Assembly (NCBI RefSeq): GCF_017811755.1
Contig: NZ_JADDJF010000007.1
Location: forward strand, 1 to 64,000
Direction of reading: 5' to 3'
DNA length: 64,000 bases
From: Pararhodobacter sp. SW119
GTDB taxonomy: Bacteria > Pseudomonadota > Alphaproteobacteria > Rhodobacterales > Rhodobacteraceae
Of the stretch, positions 43,874 to 52,092 are shown piece after piece. How positions within the stretch are numbered: position 1 is the first letter of the stretch; every line of letters begins with the position of its first letter. Below the pieces are notes generated by a model that made no database searches, was not told where the DNA came from, and saw only the letters and a list, made by a program, of their open reading frames with translations. A program made the translations under genes and the position numbers.

Positions 43874-45373
43874 ATGTTCGAGAATCTGTCCGAACGCCTC
43901 GGCGGGGTCTTCGACCGGCTGACCAAGGCGGGGGCGCTGTCGGCCGAGGATGTGACCGCGGCCCTGCGCGAGGTGCGCGTGGCGCTGCTGGAGGCCGATG
44001 TCTCGTTGCCGGTCGCACGGGATTTCATCAAGCGCGTGCAGGCCAAGGCCACGGGGGCTGCGGTCACCAAGTCGATCACGCCGGGCCAGCAGGTCGTCAA
44101 GATCGTCCATGACGAGCTGATCGCGACGCTGACCGGCGAGGGCGATCCGGGCAAGCTGAAGATCGACAACCCGCCCGCGCCGATCCTGATGGTCGGGCTT
44201 CAGGGGTCGGGCAAGACCACGACCTCGGCCAAGCTGGCGCGGCGGTTGAAGGAGCGCGAGGGCAAGCGCGTGCTGATGGCCTCGCTCGATACCAACCGCC
44301 CGGCGGCGATGGAGCAGCTGGCGATCCTGGGCACGCAGATCGGCGTCGATACCCTGCCGATCGTGCTGGGCGAGAAGGCGGTGCAGATCGCCCGGCGCGC
44401 GAAGCAGCAGGCGACGCTGGGCGGCTATGACGTCTATATCCTGGACACCGCCGGCCGGCTGCATATCGACGAAGTGCTGATGGACGAGGTGCAGGCCGTC
44501 CGCGATGTCGCCAACCCGCGCGAGACGCTGCTGGTGGTCGACGGCCTGACCGGCCAGGACGCTGTCAACGTCGCCACGGAATTCGACGGAAAGGTTGGCA
44601 TTTCCGGCGTCATCCTGACGCGGATGGACGGTGACGGGCGCGGTGGTGCGGCGCTGTCGATGCGCGCGGTGACGGGCAAGCCGATCCGCTTCGTGGGCCT
44701 GGGCGAGAAGTCCGACGCGCTGGAGACGTTCGAGCCCGAGCGGATTGCCGGGCGCATCCTGGGCATGGGCGATATCGTGGCCCTGGTCGAGAAGGCGCAG
44801 TCGACGCTGGAGGCCGAGCAGGCCGAGCGGATGATGAAGCGCTTTCAGAAGGGTCAGTTCAACATGAACGACCTGAAGGGCCAGCTGGAACAGATGATGA
44901 AGATGGGCGGCATGCAGGGCGTCATGGGGATGATGCCGGGCATGGGCAAGATGCAGAAACAGGCCGAGGCGGCGGGTTTCGACGACAAGATGCTCAAGCG
45001 CCAGGTGGCGCTGATCCAGTCGATGACCAAGAAGGAGCGCGCCAATCCCGACCTGCTGCAGGCCAGCCGCAAGAAGCGCATCGCGGCGGGGGCAGGGCTG
45101 GAGGTTTCCGAGCTCAACAAACTTCTGAAGATGCAGCGGCAAATGGCTGATGTCATGAAGAAGATGGGCAAGGGCGGGATGCTGAAGAACGCCATGAAGC
45201 AGATGTTCGGCAAGGGCGGCGCGCCCGATCCGGCGACGATGGACCCGGATGCGATGCGCGCGGCCGCGCAGCAGTTGCAGGGCCGCATGCCCGGCGGCAT
45301 GGGCGGCCTGCCCGGCATGGGCGGCGGCATGACGCTGCCCGGCGGGCTGTCGGGGCTGGGCAAGAAGCGATGA
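43874..45373 (+). CDS. ffh: Signal recognition particle protein Ffh
   Basis: GTPase that binds signal sequences and 4.5S RNA and delivers ribosomes to the membrane. It has 499 residues: N domain 1-85, G domain with P-loop GLQGSGKTTT (108-117), DTNRPAAMEQ, DTAGRLH and TRMDGDGRGGAA, and a methionine-rich M domain (GQLEQMMKMGGMQGVMGMMP). The ATG at 43874 has AAAGGACGCG ahead and starts the MFENLSERLGGVFDRL homology. A long Gly/Met C-terminal tail is typical. The next gene starts in its stop codon (ATGA). Confidence 0.97.
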   Translation: MFENLSERLGGVFDRLTKAGALSAEDVTAALREVRVALLEADVSLPVARDFIKRVQAKATGAAVTKSITPGQQVVKIVHDELIATLTGEGDPGKLKIDNPPAPILMVGLQGSGKTTTSAKLARRLKEREGKRVLMASLDTNRPAAMEQLAILGTQIGVDTLPIVLGEKAVQIARRAKQQATLGGYDVYILDTAGRLHIDEVLMDEVQAVRDVANPRETLLVVDGLTGQDAVNVATEFDGKVGISGVILTRMDGDGRGGAALSMRAVTGKPIRFVGLGEKSDALETFEPERIAGRILGMGDIVALVEKAQSTLEAEQAERMMKRFQKGQFNMNDLKGQLEQMMKMGGMQGVMGMMPGMGKMQKQAEAAGFDDKMLKRQVALIQSMTKKERANPDLLQASRKKRIAAGAGLEVSELNKLLKMQRQMADVMKKMGKGGMLKNAMKQMFGKGGAPDPATMDPDAMRAAAQQLQGRMPGGMGGLPGMGGGMTLPGGLSGLGKKR

Positions 45374-45903
45374 TCCGCCTCGCGCCCGAAATCACGCTGG
45401 AAACCGAGCGGCTGGTCCTGCGCCAGCCGACGGCCGAGGATTGGGAGGCCGCGGCGGCCTTCATGACCTCGCCGCGGGCCGAGTATGTCGGCGGCAGTTC
45501 CGACCGGGGCGCGGTCTGGCGCAGCTTCGGCCATGTCGTCGGCCATTGGGTGCTGCGGGGCTACGGCATGTTCGTCTTCTGCAAGAAGGGCAGCGCGGAG
45601 CCGTTGGGCATGGTCGGCCCCTTCTTTCCCGAAAGCTGGGCCGAGCCCGAGATCGGCTGGTCGGTCTGGTCGCCCGCGCACGAGGGCAAGGGTTATGCCT
45701 TTGAGGCGGCAACGGCCGCGCGCCGCTTCGCCTATGACCGGCTGGGCTGGAGATCGGCGATCAGCTACATCGACCCGGCGAATGCCCGTTCGATCCGGCT
45801 GGCCGAACGGCTGGGCGCAGTGGTCGACCCCGCGGTCGCGCATCCCTTCGGCGACGAGCCTTGCACCGTCTACCGCCACCCCGGCCCCGAGGCGCTGGCA
45901 TGA
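45370..45903 (+). CDS. GNAT-family acetyltransferase 1
   Basis: A 177-residue RimJ/RimL-type acetyltransferase (ETERLVLRQPTAEDWEAAAA at the start, EIGWSVWSPAHEGKGYAFEA as acetyl-CoA-binding segment, then NARSIRLAERLGA). It overlaps ffh and the next gene by four bases each. It is the first of three homologous GNAT genes in tandem. The target is unknown; ribosomal proteins are a common substrate of this subclass and the operon encodes translation factors, but this is inference. Confidence 0.88.
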   Translation: MIRLAPEITLETERLVLRQPTAEDWEAAAAFMTSPRAEYVGGSSDRGAVWRSFGHVVGHWVLRGYGMFVFCKKGSAEPLGMVGPFFPESWAEPEIGWSVWSPAHEGKGYAFEAATAARRFAYDRLGWRSAISYIDPANARSIRLAERLGAVVDPAVAHPFGDEPCTVYRHPGPEALA

Positions 45904-46466
45904 GCGCGCCGCATCCGCAACTCACCGGCGTCCCGGTGCTGGAGACCGCGCGGTTGATCCTGCGCGCGCCGGCGCCGCGGGATTTCGAACCGTTCGCGGC
46001 CTACTGTGCCGCGGACCGGTCGCGGTTCACCGGCGGGCCGCTGAACCGGGACCTGGCCTGGCGGGCGTTCTGCGCGATCACCGGCAACTGGGTGCAGCGC
46101 GGCTACGCGTTCTTCGTGATCGAGGAGCGCGCCAGCGGCCGGGCCATCGGCATGGCCGGGCCGTGGTGCCCCGAGGGCTGGCCCGAACCCGAGATCGGCT
46201 GGCAGATCTGGGACCCCGTGGACGAGGGGCAGGGTTTCGCGCGCGAGGCCGCCGAGGCCGCGCGCGGCTTTGCCTATGACGTGCTGGGCTGGCCGACCGC
46301 GATCAGCCTGATCGTCGAGGACAACGCCCGCAGCCAGGCGCTGGCGCGGCGGCTGGGCTGCACCCCCGGCGGGGTGTTCACGCACGAGCGCCTGGGCAGC
46401 TGCGCGATCTGGCGCCACCCGGCGCCCGGGACGCTGGCCGATGGCGGGATGGAGGCCTACGCATGA
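45900..46466 (+). CDS. GNAT-family acetyltransferase 2
   Basis: A 188-residue paralogue of the flanking GNAT genes: LETARLILRAPAPRDFEPFA, EIGWQIWDPVDEGQGFAREA and NARSQALARRLGC. Starts at ATG 45900 in an ATGA overlap and ends in another at 46463-46466. The three paralogues differ clearly in sequence, so duplication is not recent. Target unknown. Confidence 0.88.
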   Translation: MSAPHPQLTGVPVLETARLILRAPAPRDFEPFAAYCAADRSRFTGGPLNRDLAWRAFCAITGNWVQRGYAFFVIEERASGRAIGMAGPWCPEGWPEPEIGWQIWDPVDEGQGFAREAAEAARGFAYDVLGWPTAISLIVEDNARSQALARRLGCTPGGVFTHERLGSCAIWRHPAPGTLADGGMEAYA

Positions 46467-47038
46467 GCGCGCCGCACCTGACCCCGATCCCCGGCCCGGC
46501 CGCCGATTTCGCCGCCCGCCTGCGCGCCGAACTGCCGGTGCTGGAAACTGGGCGCTGCATTCTGCGCGCGCCGGTGCTGGAGGATGCGCCGGCCTGGGAG
46601 GCGATCATGGTGCCGGATGCCGAGGGCCATCTGGGCGGGCCGCACGACGCCGAGAGCGCGTTTCGCGAGTTCGCCGCGACGGTCGGCACCTGGCTTCTGC
46701 GCGGCCACGGCCTCTGGACGGTGACGGACAGGGCGGGGGCGGTGCTGGGCTTCGTGCTGATCGGCTTCGAGCCGGGCGATCCGGAGCCGGAACTGGGTTT
46801 TCTCTTTTGCGAGGAGGCGCGCGGGCAGGGCTATGCCGCCGAGGCCGCGGCGGCCGCCCGTCGACATGCGCTGGAGACGCTGCGCCTGCCGGCGCTGGTC
46901 AGCTGCATCGCGCCGGGCAATGCGCCCTCGCGCCGCCTGGCCGAACGGCTGGGCGCGCGGCTGGACGGCGTTCTGAGTTATCCGGGCGATGCAGAGCCCG
47001 CGGAAATCTGGCGCCATGCGCCCGGGGAGGCTGCATGA
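46463..47038 (+). CDS. GNAT-family acetyltransferase 3
   Basis: A 191-residue third GNAT paralogue: LETGRCILRAPVLEDAPAWE, ELGFLFCEEARGQGYAAEAA and NAPSRRLAERLGARLDG. It has a ~30-residue N-terminal extension compared with copy 1. Overlaps both neighbours by four bases, so translation of the whole ffh-to-chorismate-mutase set is coupled. Target unknown. Confidence 0.88.
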   Translation: MSAPHLTPIPGPAADFAARLRAELPVLETGRCILRAPVLEDAPAWEAIMVPDAEGHLGGPHDAESAFREFAATVGTWLLRGHGLWTVTDRAGAVLGFVLIGFEPGDPEPELGFLFCEEARGQGYAAEAAAAARRHALETLRLPALVSCIAPGNAPSRRLAERLGARLDGVLSYPGDAEPAEIWRHAPGEAA

Positions 47039-47337
47039 ACCGCGACACCGACGCCGCCCGGGCTGAGGCGCTGCTGTCGGGGCACCGCGCCTCGATCGAC
47101 CGGCTGGATGCGATTCTGGTCTACACGCTGGCCGAGCGCTTCAAGCACACCCAGGCGGTGGGTCGGCTGAAGGCCGAACACGCGCTGCCGCCGTCCGACC
47201 CGGCGCGCGAGGCGCGGCAGATCGAACGGCTGGAGGCGCTGTCGCGCGAGGCCGATCTCGACCCCGAATTCGCCAAGAAATTCCTCGGCTTCATCATATC
47301 GGAGGTGATCCGTCACCACGAGAGGATGCAGGGCTGA
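47035..47337 (+). CDS. Chorismate mutase, AroQ class
   Basis: A 100-residue all-helical chorismate mutase converting chorismate to prephenate for phenylalanine/tyrosine synthesis. The AroQ pattern [20 protein letters not shown], then [20 protein letters not shown] and IISEVIRHH is clear. It lies between the GNAT genes and rpsP, 73 bp before the latter. Placement of an aromatic biosynthesis gene in the ffh-rpsP operon is found in other alphaproteobacteria as far as I recall. Confidence 0.93.
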   Translation: MNRDTDAARAEALLSGHRASIDRLDAILVYTLAERFKHTQAVGRLKAEHALPPSDPAREARQIERLEALSREADLDPEFAKKFLGFIISEVIRHHERMQG

Positions 47338-47410
47338 ACGAATACCGGGCCAGCCGGCCCAACCCTCAACCGGGCCCTGCGCCCAAGACGCCATAGACAG
47401 GAGACATATC

Positions 47411-47764
47411 ATGGCCACCAAGATCCGACTCGCCCGCGGCGGCTCCAAGAAGCGCCCGCATTACGCCATCGTTGTCGCCGACAGCCGCATGCCGCGCGAC
47501 GGCCGCTACCTGGAGAAGCTGGGCACCTACAACCCGCTTCTGGCCAAGGACGACGAGGGCCGCGTGAAGCTCGACATGGAGCGCGCCCAGGAATGGCTTG
47601 CCAAGGGCGCCCAGCCCACCGACCGCATCGCCCGCTTCCTGGAAGCCGCCGGCGTGAAGCCGAAGGCCGAGCGCGCCAACACGAAGAAGGCCCAGCCCGG
47701 CAAGAAGGCCGTCGAGCGGGCGAAGGCGCGCGCCGACAAGGCTGAGGCCGCGACCGCCGAGTGA
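47411..47764 (+). CDS. rpsP: Ribosomal protein S16
   Basis: A 117-residue 30S protein; the conserved core [40 protein letters not shown] and [19 protein letters not shown] is complete. The C-terminus has a Lys/Ala-rich extension of about 35 residues, common in alphaproteobacteria. The ribosome-binding site is CAGGAGACATATC. It is followed by an intergenic repeat and then rimM. Confidence 0.97.
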   Translation: MATKIRLARGGSKKRPHYAIVVADSRMPRDGRYLEKLGTYNPLLAKDDEGRVKLDMERAQEWLAKGAQPTDRIARFLEAAGVKPKAERANTKKAQPGKKAVERAKARADKAEAATAE

Positions 47765-47772
47765 TCTGCCAG

Positions 47773-47846
47773 AGAGGGGGGCTGTCTGCCCCCCTCTGCC
47801 CCGTTCCGGGGCATTCACCCCCCGAGGATACTTGGGGACAGATGAA
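47773..47846 (+). repeat. Intergenic repeat, GGACAGATGAAG family (copy 5)
   Basis: Perfect 10-bp hairpin 47773-47782/47788-47797 with loop TGTCT, a CCCCG-TTC-CGGGG hairpin, then CCCCCCGAGGATACTTGGGG and ACAGATGAAG. It ends in GAAGGG, which can serve as the ribosome-binding site of rimM. It lies inside the rpsP-rimM operon. Confidence 0.78.
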
Positions 47847-47857
47847 GGGCGCGCGCG

Positions 47858-48361
47858 ATGAGCGGTGAGCGGGTCTGCGTGGGCGCGATTGCCGGGGCCT
47901 TCGGGGTCCGGGGCGAGGTGCGGCTGAAAAGCTTCTGCGCCGAGCCGGAAGCGATTGCCGGCTACGGACCGTTGTCCACCGAGGACGGGCGCGCCTTCGA
48001 GATCACGCTGGGCCGGCCGGTGACCAACGGGATCGCGGCGCGCCTGTCGGGCGTCGTTTCGCGCGAGGCGGCCGAGGCGCTGCGTGGCCAGCGGCTTTAC
48101 GTCGACCGGACCCGCCTGCCGGCCCTGCCCGAGGATGAATTCTACCATGCCGACCTGATCGGGCTGGAGGTGCGCGACACCGGGGGCACGGTGCTGGGGC
48201 GGGTGGCGGTGGTGCTGAACCATGGCGCCGGCGACCTGCTGGAGGTCAGCCGGCCGGGAGACGCCGCGATCCTGCTGCCCTTTACCCGCGAAGTGGTGCC
48301 GACCGTGGACCCCGGCGCGGGTCGCATCGTCGTCGACCCGCCAGAAGGGCTGATCGAATGA
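47858..48361 (+). CDS. rimM: Ribosome maturation factor RimM
   Basis: A 167-residue 30S assembly factor that works on the S19/head region. RimM_N (VCVGAIAGAFGVRGEVRLKS, then GQRLYVDRTRLP) and the PRC-barrel-like C-terminal half (EFYHADLIGLEV, GAGDLLEV, LLPFTREVVPTVD) are both visible. It overlaps trmD by ATGA at 48358-48361. Confidence 0.96.
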   Translation: MSGERVCVGAIAGAFGVRGEVRLKSFCAEPEAIAGYGPLSTEDGRAFEITLGRPVTNGIAARLSGVVSREAAEALRGQRLYVDRTRLPALPEDEFYHADLIGLEVRDTGGTVLGRVAVVLNHGAGDLLEVSRPGDAAILLPFTREVVPTVDPGAGRIVVDPPEGLIE

Positions 48362-49170
48362 GCGAGGGGTGCAGGCCGCGTCCGACCGAAGGGCGGGACC
48401 CGGCGCCGGAGCAGGATGCGCCGCCGGGGGCCGAGCCCTGGCGCGCGACGGTGGTGACGCTGTTCCCCGAGGCGTTTCCCGGCGTCCTGGGCCTGTCGCT
48501 GACCGGGCGCGCGCTGGAGCAGGGGCTCTGGTCGCTGGAGACGGTGGACCTGCGCGCGTTCGGCGAAGGCCGGCACCGCAATGTCGACGACGCGCCCGCG
48601 GGCGGCGGCGCCGGGATGGTGCTGCGCGCCGATGTGATGGCGAAGGCGCTGGCCGCCGCGGGGGCGGAGCCCTTTGCACCGGGGCGCCGGCCGCTGATCT
48701 ACCTGTCGCCGCGCGGCGCGCGGTTCGACCAGGCGATGGCGCGGCGGCTGGCGGAGGCCGAGGGGATCACCCTGATTTGCGGCCGGTTCGAGGGGCTGGA
48801 CCAGCGCGTGATCGACCATTTCGGTATCGAGGAGGTGTCGATGGGCGATTTCGTCCTGACCGGGGGCGAGATCGCCGCACAGGCCTTGATTGACGCGGCG
48901 GTCAGGCTTATACCGCGCGTGCTCGGGAATCAGGCGTCGATGGAGGAGGAGTCCTTCAGCGAAGGTTTGCTGGAGCACCCGCAGTACACGAAACCCGCCG
49001 TCTGGGAAGGCCGCGCGATACCGGAAACGCTCTTGTCCGGGCATCACGCGAAGATCGCCACCTGGCGGAGGGAGAGGGCCGAGAGGCTGACCAAGGAACG
49101 CCGCCCTGACCTCTGGCGGGCTTACTGCGACGCGCGCGGTAGGGACCCGGGAAGAGACCCAAAGCTCTGA
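48358..49170 (+). CDS. trmD: tRNA (guanine-N1)-methyltransferase
   Basis: A 270-residue SPOUT methyltransferase making m1G37 in tRNA. Visible are [21 protein letters not shown] with its start, [30 protein letters not shown] and [12 protein letters not shown], forming the trefoil knot. A ~27-residue Pro/Glu-rich N-terminal extension precedes the normal start; the ATG at 48358 is supported by overlap with rimM, but no internal ATG near the usual position competes. Confidence 0.95.
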   Translation: MSEGCRPRPTEGRDPAPEQDAPPGAEPWRATVVTLFPEAFPGVLGLSLTGRALEQGLWSLETVDLRAFGEGRHRNVDDAPAGGGAGMVLRADVMAKALAAAGAEPFAPGRRPLIYLSPRGARFDQAMARRLAEAEGITLICGRFEGLDQRVIDHFGIEEVSMGDFVLTGGEIAAQALIDAAVRLIPRVLGNQASMEEESFSEGLLEHPQYTKPAVWEGRAIPETLLSGHHAKIATWRRERAERLTKERRPDLWRAYCDARGRDPGRDPKL

Positions 49171-49222
49171 GGGCGCTCACACGTCGCGGAATATGAACCG
49201 CGCTTATCGAAAGGACGACGCG

Positions 49223-49606
49223 ATGAACCTGATCGCGCAGATCGAAGCCGAGCAGATCGCCGAGCTTGGCAAGGACATTCCGGATTTCAAGGCCGGCGAT
49301 ACCATCCGCGTGGGCTACAAGGTGACCGAGGGCACCCGGTCGCGCGTGCAGAACTTCGAGGGCGTCTGCATCAAGCGGGCCGGCGGCAGCGGCATCGCCG
49401 CGTCCTTCACCGTGCGCAAGATCTCGTTCGGCGAGGGCGTGGAGCGGATGTTCCCCCTGCATTCGACCAATATCGACGCGATCGAGGTGGTGCGTCGCGG
49501 CAAGGTGCGTCGCGCCAAGCTCTATTACCTGCGCGAGCGTCGGGGCAAGTCGGCGCGGATCGCCGAGAAGACCAATTACCGCGCCCTGGGTGGCGCCAAG
49601 GGCTGA
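49223..49606 (+). CDS. rplS: Ribosomal protein L19
   Basis: A 127-residue 50S protein at the interface with the 30S subunit. [35 protein letters not shown] and [19 protein letters not shown] match L19. The ATG at 49223 is chosen because AAAGGACGACGCG precedes it; a further in-frame ATG at 49193 adds ten residues without support. Confidence 0.97.
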   Translation: MNLIAQIEAEQIAELGKDIPDFKAGDTIRVGYKVTEGTRSRVQNFEGVCIKRAGGSGIAASFTVRKISFGEGVERMFPLHSTNIDAIEVVRRGKVRRAKLYYLRERRGKSARIAEKTNYRALGGAKG

Positions 49607-49617
49607 GGAGAGGCGCG

Positions 49618-49839
49618 ATGAGAAAAGGCATTCACCCCGAATACCACATGGTCAACGTCAAGATGACCGACGGGACGATGTTGCAGATGAAATCGACCTG
49701 GGGCGCGGAGGGCGACACGATCTCGCTCGACGTCGACCCGACCGTGCATCCGGCCTGGACCGGCGGCTCGACCCGGTTGATGGACACCGGCGGCAAGGTG
49801 TCGCGGTTCAAGAACAAGTACGCCGGCCTCGGATTCTGA
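49618..49839 (+). CDS. rpmE: Ribosomal protein L31
   Basis: A 73-residue L31. It begins [20 protein letters not shown] and lacks the CxxC zinc cysteines, as in other alphaproteobacteria with the zinc-free form (C- type). It starts 11 bp after rplS with GAGGAGAGGCG and closes the operon before a clear terminator. Confidence 0.95.
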   Translation: MRKGIHPEYHMVNVKMTDGTMLQMKSTWGAEGDTISLDVDPTVHPAWTGGSTRLMDTGGKVSRFKNKYAGLGF

Positions 49840-49863
49840 GAGCGCAAGGGCGACGAGGGACAG

Positions 49864-49892
49864 GGGCGCGACCGAAGGGTCGCGCCCTTTTT
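49864..49892 (+). terminator. Rho-independent terminator after rpmE
   Basis: Perfect 10-bp stem 49864-49873/49878-49887 (GGGCGCGACC/GGTCGCGCCC), loop GAAG, then TTTTT at 49888-49892. The best terminator in the window; it ends the ffh-rpmE operon. Confidence 0.92.
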
Positions 49893-49953
49893 CAGTGGCT
49901 TGCACCCGTCCGGCGGCACGGCTAAGCCGGCGCCTGGGCAAGGACGGGCAGGC

Positions 49954-50742
49954 ATGGCGCATATCATCGTCACCGGCAACGAAAAGGGCGGGTCGGGCAA
50001 GTCGACGACCGCGATGCATGTGGCGACGGCGCTGGCGCGCATGGGCCACCGCGTGGGCGCGCTGGACCTGGACATTCGGCAGCGCAGCTTCGGAAGGTAT
50101 GTGGAGAACCGCCGCGCCTTTCTGCTGCGCGAAGGGCGGGAGATGCCGACGCCGGATTACCGCGCGCTGCCGCCGGCGGGGAGCGAGGGGATCGACCGCG
50201 CCTTTGCCGAGATGGTCGAGGCGCTGTCGGAGAGCGCAGATTTCATCGTGATCGACTGCCCCGGCTCGCACACGCGGCTGGCGCAGATGGCGCATGCGAT
50301 GGCGGATTCGCTGGTCACGCCGTTGAACGATTCCTTCATCGACTTCGACCTGCTGGCGCGGATCGACCCGATGACGAACAAGGTTCTCGGCCCGTCGATC
50401 TATGCCGAGATGGTCTGGCAGGCGCGCCAGACGCGGGCCGAGGCGGGGCTGAAGCCAATCGACTGGTTGGTGCTGCGCAACCGGATGGGCACCCAGCAGA
50501 TGCACAACAAGCGCCGCGTCGGTGAGGCGCTGAAGGCGCTGGCGAAGCGGATTGGGTTTCGGGTCGCGCCCGGGTTTTCCGAGCGGGTGATCTTCCGCGA
50601 GTTGTTCCCGCGCGGGCTGACGCTGCTGGATCTGCGCGACATCGGAACCGAGAGCCTGAGCCTGTCGAACATCGCCGCCCGGCAGGAGTTGCGGGACCTG
50701 ATCGCCGCGCTGGACCTGCCGGGGGTCAAGGTGGATTTTTGA
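49954..50742 (+). CDS. mipZ: Division-plane positioning ATPase MipZ
   Basis: A 262-residue ParA/MinD-family ATPase that forms a gradient from the poles and keeps FtsZ at midcell in alphaproteobacteria. The deviant Walker A is NEKGGSGKSTT at about residues 8-18, Walker A' includes VGALDLDIRQRSF and the switch FIVIDCPGSHTRLA. The region DSFIDFDLLARIDP and FSERVIFRELFPRGLTLLDL is typical of MipZ rather than ParA. The ATG at 49954 begins the homology. No parB or ftsZ is nearby. Confidence 0.93.
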   Translation: MAHIIVTGNEKGGSGKSTTAMHVATALARMGHRVGALDLDIRQRSFGRYVENRRAFLLREGREMPTPDYRALPPAGSEGIDRAFAEMVEALSESADFIVIDCPGSHTRLAQMAHAMADSLVTPLNDSFIDFDLLARIDPMTNKVLGPSIYAEMVWQARQTRAEAGLKPIDWLVLRNRMGTQQMHNKRRVGEALKALAKRIGFRVAPGFSERVIFRELFPRGLTLLDLRDIGTESLSLSNIAARQELRDLIAALDLPGVKVDF

Positions 50743-50794
50743 TCCATCGGCAAGGCGGGGCCCGTTTCGGTTGGCGCGACCGCCGATGCAAATC

Positions 50795-50821
50795 GCCCGG
50801 CCCGTTTCCGGACCGGGCGTT
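50795..50821. terminator. Hairpin between mipZ and the iron-binding-protein gene
   Basis: CGCCCGG...CCGGGCG encloses a CCCGTTTCCGGA inner loop in the gap between the convergent mipZ and fbpA genes. It could serve both strands, but U tracts are weak (TTGCG on the plus strand). Confidence 0.4.
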
Positions 50822-50882
50822 GCGCCGGCATCAGGAGGCCGTCAGGCTGTTCAGGCCCACGGGTGTCGGCGCGGTGCCGGGA

Positions 50883-51893
50883 TCAGGGCACGCCCGCGCG
50901 GTCCCAGGCCGCCACCGCGGCCGAGGCGTTGGTGCCGAAGATCGAGGCGTTGACACCGCTGGCCGCAAAATCGGTGAAGGCGCTGATCGGGCCGGTCGGC
51001 GCGACGCTGTCGACCACCGGGTACTCGTTGTTGCCGTCGGCCAGCATCACCTGCGCATCATCCGACACGAGGTACTCGAGGAAGGCGACCGCGGCGTCGC
51101 GGTTGGGCGCGTTGACCAGCACGCCGGCGCCGGTCACATTCACATGCGTGCCGCGGTTGTCCTGGTTGGGGAAGATGAACGCCGTGGCGTCGGCCACCGC
51201 GGTATCCTCGGGGTTGGCGGAGGCTTTCAGCCTGCCCCAGTAGTAGGTGTTGGCGATGCCCAGCGCGCATTCCCCGGCGGCGACCGCGCGGATCTGGTCG
51301 GTATCGCCGCCCTGCGGGGCGCGGGCCAGGTTGCGGCCGATGCCGCGCGCCCATTCGGTCGCCGCCTCCTCGCCCAGGGCGTCGATCAGTTCGGCCATCA
51401 GCGAGACGTTGTAGATGTTCGAGGACGAGCGCATGCAGAGCATGCCTTCGAATTCGGGTTTCGCCAGATCCTCGTAGTCGGTGACGCCTTCGGGAAGGCC
51501 CTGCTCGACATTGTAGAAGATCACGCGGGCGCGGGTGCTGAGGCCGAACCAGAGGTTGTCGGGGTGGCGCAGCGCCTCGGGGATGCGGTCGGTCAGCACG
51601 TCGCTTTCGACCGGCTGGAAGAGGCCGGCTTCGACCGCGCGGTGCAGGCGGCCGCCATCGACCGTGAGCAGGATGTCGGCGGGGCTGTTCGCCCCCTCGG
51701 CCTGGATGCGCGCGACCAGTTCGTCGCCCGAGCCTTCGATCAGGTTGATGCGAATCCCGGTGGCTTCGGTGAAGCCTTCATAGAGCGCGAGATCGGTATC
51801 GTAGTGGCGCGCGGAATAGAGGTTGAGTTCATCGGCCATCGCCGGCATCGCCGTGGCGAGCGCGAGCAGGGAGGCGGTCGCATAGCGCAACAT
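50883..51893 (-). CDS. fbpA: Ferric-iron ABC transporter substrate-binding protein
   Basis: A 336-residue periplasmic protein with signal peptide 1-20 (ending PAMA before DELNLYSARHYDTD). The LYSARHYDTD start, VARIQAEGANSPADILLTVD and ECALGIANTYYWGRL are typical of FbpA/AfuA/FutA iron-binding proteins, with tyrosines that bind Fe3+. It is divergent from the permease gene at 52093, separated by 199 bp. No iron-box match was found there by eye. Confidence 0.92.
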   Translation of the reverse strand: MLRYATASLLALATAMPAMADELNLYSARHYDTDLALYEGFTEATGIRINLIEGSGDELVARIQAEGANSPADILLTVDGGRLHRAVEAGLFQPVESDVLTDRIPEALRHPDNLWFGLSTRARVIFYNVEQGLPEGVTDYEDLAKPEFEGMLCMRSSSNIYNVSLMAELIDALGEEAATEWARGIGRNLARAPQGGDTDQIRAVAAGECALGIANTYYWGRLKASANPEDTAVADATAFIFPNQDNRGTHVNVTGAGVLVNAPNRDAAVAFLEYLVSDDAQVMLADGNNEYPVVDSVAPTGPISAFTDFAASGVNASIFGTNASAAVAAWDRAGVP

Positions 51894-52092
51894 TTCGGAC
51901 TCCTGTCTTTGTTGTGTGCGCCTGCCTCGGACCGCGTCGGGCGCAGTCGCTGGGTTGGCAATCGAGGCGGGCCGAATCGCCCGCCGCGGGATCTGTCTAT
52001 CGCAGGTCGCAGAACCTGACAATAACGCTCGGAATACTCGACAGGGGCGCCGATCCGGGGTAAGCCTGCCCGGCATCCCCCGGAGGGTTTCG

